The notes beneath the pieces were generated by a model. That model was not told the origin of the DNA. It was given only the letters and a program-made list of their open reading frames with translations, and made no database searches. Below are positions 57,540 through 64,000 of a stretch of 64,000 nt of DNA, piece by piece (within the stretch, counting starts at the first letter, position 1; every line of letters starts with the position of its first letter). Location: the NCBI GenBank assembly GCA_016946835.1, contig JACVTC010000040.1:968501-1032500 (forward strand), written 5' to 3'. This stretch comes from Neocallimastix lanati (nom. inval.). Taxonomy: Eukaryota; Neocallimastigomycota; Neocallimastigomycetes; Neocallimastigales; Neocallimastigaceae. The translations under genes were made by a program, and so were the position numbers.

Positions 57540-58364
57540 CTAATATATATATTATTTTAATATAAAATTTTTATAAAAATTAATTATTTAATAAAATGTA
57601 TTGAAATATTAATATATATTTCATCTATACCATATTTATATTTAGTAAAATTAAAACATTATTATATATATATATATTTATATAATAAAAAATAAATGAT
57701 ATTAAAACAAAAAAAAAAAATATTAATGTTTTATAAATATTTTGTTTTTTTATTATTTTTTTTTATTGATAAAAAAGTATACTTATTAAAATAAATTTCC
57801 TATAAAAAAAGAATGTTAAAATGAGTTTGTTTAAAAAAAAGAATGTTCAATTGACATTAATAAAAATAATAGTTTTTTAATATATATATATATAAAATAT
57901 AGTAAATAGGAATATTAATATTAGCAGTCATAAAAATAATTTTTTTTAATAAAAATAAAATAAAATAAAATTATAAATTTTTAATAAAAGTAAAATAAAA
58001 AAAATTACAGATGAAAAGATTACATCGATTCTATTATCTACAATATATAAACAATATATAAACATAGTAAATATTTCATTATTTAATACCATAGAATAAA
58101 TATTAATAATAAAATACTTTTATATTTTGATAGTTATAGCAAAATATTTATTAAAATTAACTATATTATAGCTTTTTATTATTATTATTATTATTATTGA
58201 ACTTTTTATTTTATTTTTTTTATTAATATTAATATGAGTAATAAAATTATTTAATTAGAAAATTAAAAGATTTATATATAAAATTGAAATATAATAATTT
58301 AATTGTTTAATATATTTTTTATATATTTTTAATTTTTATAATTTAATTTATAAATATTTCTTTT

Positions 58365-58400
<36 letters not shown>

Positions 58401-59025
58401 TGACCTCAATTGAAATAAATACTTCTATTCAATTTTAAATAATTAAATGAAATATTTAAATTACTATTTTATCTTCTGCATCATTTAAATATTTTACAAA
58501 TATTTTTATTGTATTTTTAAATCAATATAAAAATAAATTATATTATAATTTTAGTTAAAATTAATTATAAAAATAACAATTAAAATTTTAAGCAAGAAAA
58601 ATATTTGTTTTTATTTTTATTTATTATGTAATATAGTTATGTACTTTGTAATTTTTCATATATATTTATTTTTTATTTAGTTATTAGCATTATTTATTAT
58701 TGTTTATATATCAATTTTACTATTTTAATTAATTAAAATATATTTTTATTTTTTATTTTAATTTTTTTTTTCTGAATTAGAAATAAAAATAAAATAAAAA
58801 TAAAAAATATTAACCTAAAGAAATATACTTAATAATCATTTACTAATACCTTCTTATTTTTTAAATTATTAATAAAGCTAAAAAAAAAAAAAAAAAAAAT
58901 TGACATTGGCTTTAATATTATCATTGAATATAAAATTTAAAATTTTTAGTACCTAATTAATACAAAATCATTTAAATAATGATTTTATATTAATTTTATA
59001 ATTTATTATTTAATTATTTATATAA
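57540..59025. other. AT-rich spacer
   Basis: A short direct repeat, AAAAAGAATGTTMAAWTGA-like, lies at 57806 and 57838. Otherwise AT filler without genes. Confidence 0.5.
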
Positions 59026-59027
59026 TT

Positions 59028-59235
59028 ATTATTTATTATTTATTATTTATTATTTATTATTTATTATTCCATTATTTATTATTTATTATTTATTATTTAT
59101 TATTTATTATTTATTATTTATTATTTATTATTTATTATTTATTATTTATTATTTATTATTTAATTATTTATTATTTATTATTTATTATTTATTATTCCAT
59201 TATTTATTATTTATTATTTATTATTTATTATTATT
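59028..59235. repeat. TTATTTA heptanucleotide array
   Basis: About 27 units of TTATTTA, broken at two places by TTCCATTATT. The two broken halves look like copies of one another. Confidence 0.92.
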
Positions 59236-59744
59236 TTATAAATATATCATAAATATAATATATATATATATTTTTTCATCTTCTATGAGATAAGTGTGTA
59301 AAATCATCTTCATCCTATACATCCAAATTTTCCGTGAATGTTGACAATTCATAAAAATATCAATAAATCATAAAGTTTATTTAAGATAAAAATTCTGTAC
59401 AACATTACACAAATCAATAATTAGTGCATTTGTGTTTTTATTTAATTTTAATTTGATAGATGGCAAAAATTAAATTAGATTAAATAATATTATAATATAG
59501 ATATAAAATATAAAAATAAATTTGTTTAATATATTCATTTAAAATACCATAAAATAAAAAATTTCAAAAAAAAAAAAAATATAAAATTTTAAAACAAACT
59601 AAATACAATATATATTATAATATATATTTATATATGTTTAATTGATTTTGAAATTTCTTAGAAGATGTTACATTAAATTATTTGATAAGAATTTAATTAA
59701 AAAAAAAAAAAAATAAAATAAAATTTCAATTTTTTATTTCCATA

Positions 59745-59960
59745 TTAATCTTTCCAGTTTTTATCCTGTTGGTTAGTATCCTACTCATGCCTTCTTAATT
59801 TATATGGGGTATTTTCTCCCTACCCTGAATTTTTCCCTATAAATGAAGTTGGGATGATATTGTATCGGACTCAACTCGGGCCATGTGTTAAAGGCTCTAT
59901 GTTCTTAGGATGAGCAAAGAACATTATTTTACATGTTCTAACTAACTAAGAGGAACGTAA
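59745..59960 (+). mobile_element. Dispersed repeat, copy B (LTR or SINE-like)
   Basis: Shares TTTTTATCCTGTTGGTTAGT, AATTTATATGGGG, ATTTTC and CCCTATAAATGAA words in order with copy A at 31204-31570, but lacks about 30 bases in its first half. A further, weaker piece with ATTATATGGGGGAGA lies at 60980-61060. The DNA between (59960-60190) is also less AT-rich and may belong to the same insertion. Confidence 0.45.
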
Positions 59961-60309
59961 CTATTCGTCAATCATGATGAAAAGCATTGAAGTCCACTGA
60001 CTATTATGAGATATCAGTATTATTCTTGTTTAGAAATTAAGAAACGAGAATCGACACTGAACTGCTATGGTCATTTAAAAACTATTGTGGCTGTGCAATA
60101 CATTATATACGCTTGTGGTGACTATATATATATTGAATATTACACGACTATAGGCTGTACTATAGATAAATATATATATATAGTATTGTGAAAAAAAAGG
60201 ACTATATATGTATATGTAGATATATACAAAAATCAAGTAAAAATAAAAAATCCAATGTTTTATTAATTTATAGTTTATTGTTTATGATTGATAAATAATA
60301 TGTAATTTT

Positions 60310-60600
60310 AAATATTTTATTATTTTATTATTTTATTTATGATTTATTATTTTATTATTTTATTATTCTATTATTCTATTATTCTATTATTTTATTATTC
60401 TATTATTTTATTATTTTATTATTTTATTATTCTATTATTTTATTATTTATTTATTTTATTATTTTATTATTTTATTATTTATTTATTTTATTATTTTATT
60501 ATTTATTTATTTTATTATTTATTTATTTTATTATTTATTTATTTTATTATTTATTTATTTTATTATTTATTTATTTTATTATTTATTTATTTGATTTATA
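60310..60600. repeat. TTATT / TTATTTATTTA simple repeat
   Basis: TTTTATTATTCTATTATT-type units pass into ATTTATTTTATT units. The 110-codon open frame across it encodes only Tyr, Phe, Ile and Leu and is not a gene. Confidence 0.9.
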
Positions 60601-60984
60601 GTTTTTTTTGTTTTATTGAATTATATTCATCCTTTGTTTTTTCTTCTTTTTCTTTTTTTTTATTTGTATGAAATAAACAAAAATAAATAATAAAAATTTA
60701 AAATAAAAAAATTATCCATTTATTTATCCATTGATTTTGTATCAATGAATTCCATCAACCATAATATATGATAGAATATAATTGTTATATATGAATGTCA
60801 TATATTAAATATTGATTTTAGTTTTTTTTTTAATTTTTTTTATTATTTTAGTTAATTTTTGATATATATGAACTTTATTCTATAATATATTTTTTTAAAT
60901 ATAAATTATTAAAAATTATTGCATTCGAGTAATTTACGTATACATGATAAATATAATAAAAATATTGGCAGTTATCAAAGTAAA

Positions 60985-61125
60985 TAATGCCAGAGTAGAA
61001 GCCGTATAGGGATGGCAGTTAAACATACACCCATATTATATGGGGGAGACATAAGTCTTTAGTCTATAAAAGAAAAATCAAAATAAATAAATAGATAAAT
61101 AAATAATAATATAATGTATAAAAAA

Positions 61126-61164
<39 letters not shown>

Positions 61165-61260
61165 GTAAATAAATAAATAAATAAAATTTTATTATTCATA
61201 AAAATTATAATTATTTCTATTATTATTCTATTCTTTATTATCATTATTTTTCTTATATAT
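60985..61260. repeat. AAAT tetranucleotide array next to a short non-AT-rich island
   Basis: A run of AAAT units at 61081-61183 follows the 60985-61060 island that weakly resembles the dispersed repeat. No gene. Confidence 0.7.
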
Positions 61261-61924
61261 TCTTTAATATGATTTCATTTATATTTTCTAATGGATAATA
61301 TGAAAGCAGTAATTTTGAAATTTTAAATTCATTATCAATATGAAGTTTTTTTCTTTTTTTTTTTTTATATAAAAAAAAAAGAAGAAAGAGAAGACTGAGT
61401 AGTTAAAATTACTATTTTATTATTTGATTTTAGTTTTATTGAATTTTTTCATTCATTCACATATATATAAATACTTATTTATTAGCATTCATTCACTTAC
61501 ATAAAAATAAGTATTTATTTATTTATTAACATTCACTCACTTATATATAAATATTGATTGATTAATTTATATCAAACAATTCCTTAAAACCTTTTTTTTT
61601 TAAAAAACCACTTTATAATATTACTATCATTATATATTTAATATGATTATACTGTTAATAGTTATTATGGACATAGAGATTAATATTTCTATAATAAATA
61701 TTATTTTATTTTGTATATAAAAATTTTTTATTTTTAAAAAAAATATTAAGAAATACAGTATTTATTTTTAATTTTTGTAACTCTGGAATATACTAAAAAT
61801 GCTTTTATCTTTATTTTTAATTTTAATTTTATGTTAAAATTAGTTGATGATGAAGAATTTATATGAGACAAATGTTGAATAAAAAAAATATACATAAAAA
61901 AAATTATATTTCTTTATTTATTAT

Positions 61925-62490
61925 ATATTATTCAATTATTCAATTATTCAATTATTCAATTATTTATTATTGGATTAATTATTATTCAATTATTTATTTA
62001 TTATTTATTATTTATTTATTATTATTATTATTATTCAATTATTTATTTATTATTTATTATTTATTTATTATTATTATTATTATTCAATTATTTATTTATT
62101 ATTTATTATTTATTTATTATTTATTATTTATTTATTATTATTATTATTATTCAATTATTTATTTATTATTTATTATTTATTATTTATTATTTATTATTTA
62201 TTATTTATTATTTATTATTTATTATTTATTATTTATTATTTATTTATTATTTATTTATTATTTATTATTATTTAATTATTATTCAATTATTATTCAATTA
62301 TTTATTATTCAATTATTTATTATTTATTATTTATTATTTATTATTCAATTATTTATTATTTATTATTTATTATTTATTATTTATTATTTATTATTTATTA
62401 TTTATTATTTATTATTTATTATTTATTATTTATTATTTATTATTTATTATTTATTATTTATTATTTATTATTTATTATTTATATTGTATA
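61925..62490. repeat. TTATTTA / ATTCAATT simple-repeat array
   Basis: ATTCAATT units pass into long TTATTTA runs, with a ~105-base higher-order unit (ATTATTATTATTCAATTATT, then TTATTTATTATTTATTATTT) repeated about four times at 61980-62160. The 211-codon frame over it is low-complexity Tyr/Leu/Ile and not a gene. Confidence 0.9.
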
Positions 62491-62499
62491 TTATATAAT

Positions 62500-64000
62500 A
62501 TCTTTTTATTTATTTTACCTTTTATTCTTTCATTTTCATTATAATTAACCAAAAATAAGAAATTATATATAAATAATAAATAAACAAAATTTTTATTAAT
62601 TTTTTTATTTATTTATTATTCAATTATTTATTTATTTACTATTTATTTATTTATTATTTATTTATTTATTATTTATTATTTATTTATTATTTAATTATTT
62701 AATTATTCAATTATTTATTATATATTTATTTATTGTATATTTTATTATTATTTGTTATTCAATTATTAATAGAACTTTGTTAATCTTTTTTCATTAATAT
62801 AAATTATTAAATTATATTATTTTTTATATCCTGAATAAATTTATAAATTTAAAATATATTAATCATTATATTATTAATATATGTGATATATATTTTATTA
62901 TATATTCTAAATAAAATAGTTTTTCTTTTAAATTTTACATAAAGTTTATTAATTATAAAAATGTTAAATACTCTAATAAATAAAAAGCATTTCATTAGAA
63001 TTAATATATAGTAAATAGGCAATTATTTATATTAGATTATATTAGATTATATAGCAAATTATACAAATTTTACTAAATTAAGATTTGTATAAAACTCTGA
63101 AATAAAAAATATTTTTAGTTCTAGTTTTTTATTTTTATTTTTATTTTTTTTTTTTTTTAATATTCTGGTTTGATTTATACATATAATAGTAATATATTAT
63201 TTATTTATTTACTTATTTATTATTTATTTAAATATAAAGAAAATATCATAAAAGTTTATTTTTAATATATATAAAATTAAACAATTATATATATTTTTAT
63301 TTAAAATAAATTTTTTTATATTTTTATAAATACATAATAAAATTAAAATTAAATAAAATCAAAATAAACTATTTATTATTGACTTTTTTTTTTTTTTTTT
63401 TTTTTAAGAAAAGTATATATTTATAAAATTAAGGAAATCATAAAGTTAAGTAATTTTTGGATTATTTTTGAATCCTAATTATAATATATATATAAAATAT
63501 ATTCTTAAATAAAATATAGATTGTATATATAAAATTAAATAAATTAAAAATTCATAAATTGTAATGAAGAAAAATATTTTAGAGTAAGAGATTATGTGTG
63601 AAATAGCAAATTTATTTCTCAACAATTAGAAGTAAAAAAAAAAAATAGAAAGTGGACATTTGATTTTATAAAATTAAATATAGAACCATAATATTTAAAA
63701 ATATATATTATTATTCTATTATATCTTTCTATTTTATATATACCATAAATGAATTTATAGTTTTTTTTATAAAGTAATTGAATGTTATTAAAAAAATAAT
63801 AAATTTCAATTGATAAAATTTTATATATATATATAAATAGTATTATTGTTATTTTTTTTTTATAAAAAAAAAAAAAAAAAAAGAATAATTTATATTCATA
63901 GTAAAAAATTTAATTTATTTTCTTTAAATAAAAAAAAAAAAAACTGTAAGTGTAATCTTTCAAAATTATATAATATTCTTAAAAAATAATTTTTATTATT
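62500..64000. other. AT-rich spacer to the window end
   Basis: Starts with TTTATTTATTATTTATTTAT runs at 62605-62760. The rest is AT filler with no open frame, RNA gene or structured repeat that I can see. Confidence 0.5.

Noticed and set aside
61863-62498. 211-codon open frame, and a 110-codon frame at 60339-60671
   Set aside because: Both are translations of TTATTTA/TTATT arrays with no codon variety and no complexity outside the repeat.

Overview
The window looks like nuclear DNA of an anaerobic gut fungus (Neocallimastigomycota, genus not resolved). It is extremely AT-rich, with intergenic DNA made mostly of homopolymers and AT microsatellites. Set in this are intronless, secreted plant-cell-wall hydrolases carrying the Cys-rich fungal dockerin that attaches enzymes to the fungal cellulosome. 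The few spliced genes have short introns with GTAAGT-type donors.

Layout. 1-3.7 kb: a decayed LINE on the minus strand (endonuclease, then reverse transcriptase). 3.7-8.2 kb: AT-rich spacer, a possible first exon with a clean splice donor at 6941, and a second LINE remnant whose two halves point in opposite directions. 8.2-10.25 kb: a T-rich minisatellite. 12.1-13.8 kb: a four-exon gene for a small membrane protein, followed by a partial, composite tandem copy. 14.2-14.8 kb: ankyrin-repeat relics. 15-18.7 kb: a possible LTR, a remnant resembling an RNA polymerase largest subunit, and a Ty1/copia fossil. 18.7-48 kb: a GH10 endoxylanase cluster with five intact genes (20606, 28089 and 37098 on minus; 41931 and 46567 on plus) and three relics (18734, 25622, 39740). 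Long AAT/ATT arrays and a higher-order repeat block lie between them. 49.2-50.2 kb: a 1-kb element with terminal inverted repeats. 50.8-51.5 kb: a GH16 licheninase. 53.9-57.5 kb: an unknown 168-residue protein, an ankyrin-repeat relic and a small secreted protein. 57.5-64 kb: AT-rich spacer with heptanucleotide arrays and a second copy of a dispersed repeat.

How the genes work together: the five GH10 enzymes share signal peptide, dockerin, linker and xylanase domain, so they should be secreted, join the cellulosome and cut xylan. The GH16 enzyme has a signal peptide but no dockerin and should act as a free enzyme on mixed-linkage beta-glucan. The xylanase cluster shows birth-and-death evolution: a tandem duplication, an inverted copy, an inverted 3'-end relic, and a patchwork of shared residues that suggests gene conversion.

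No tRNA, rRNA or CRISPR was found. All calls come from reading the sequence; no homology search was run.
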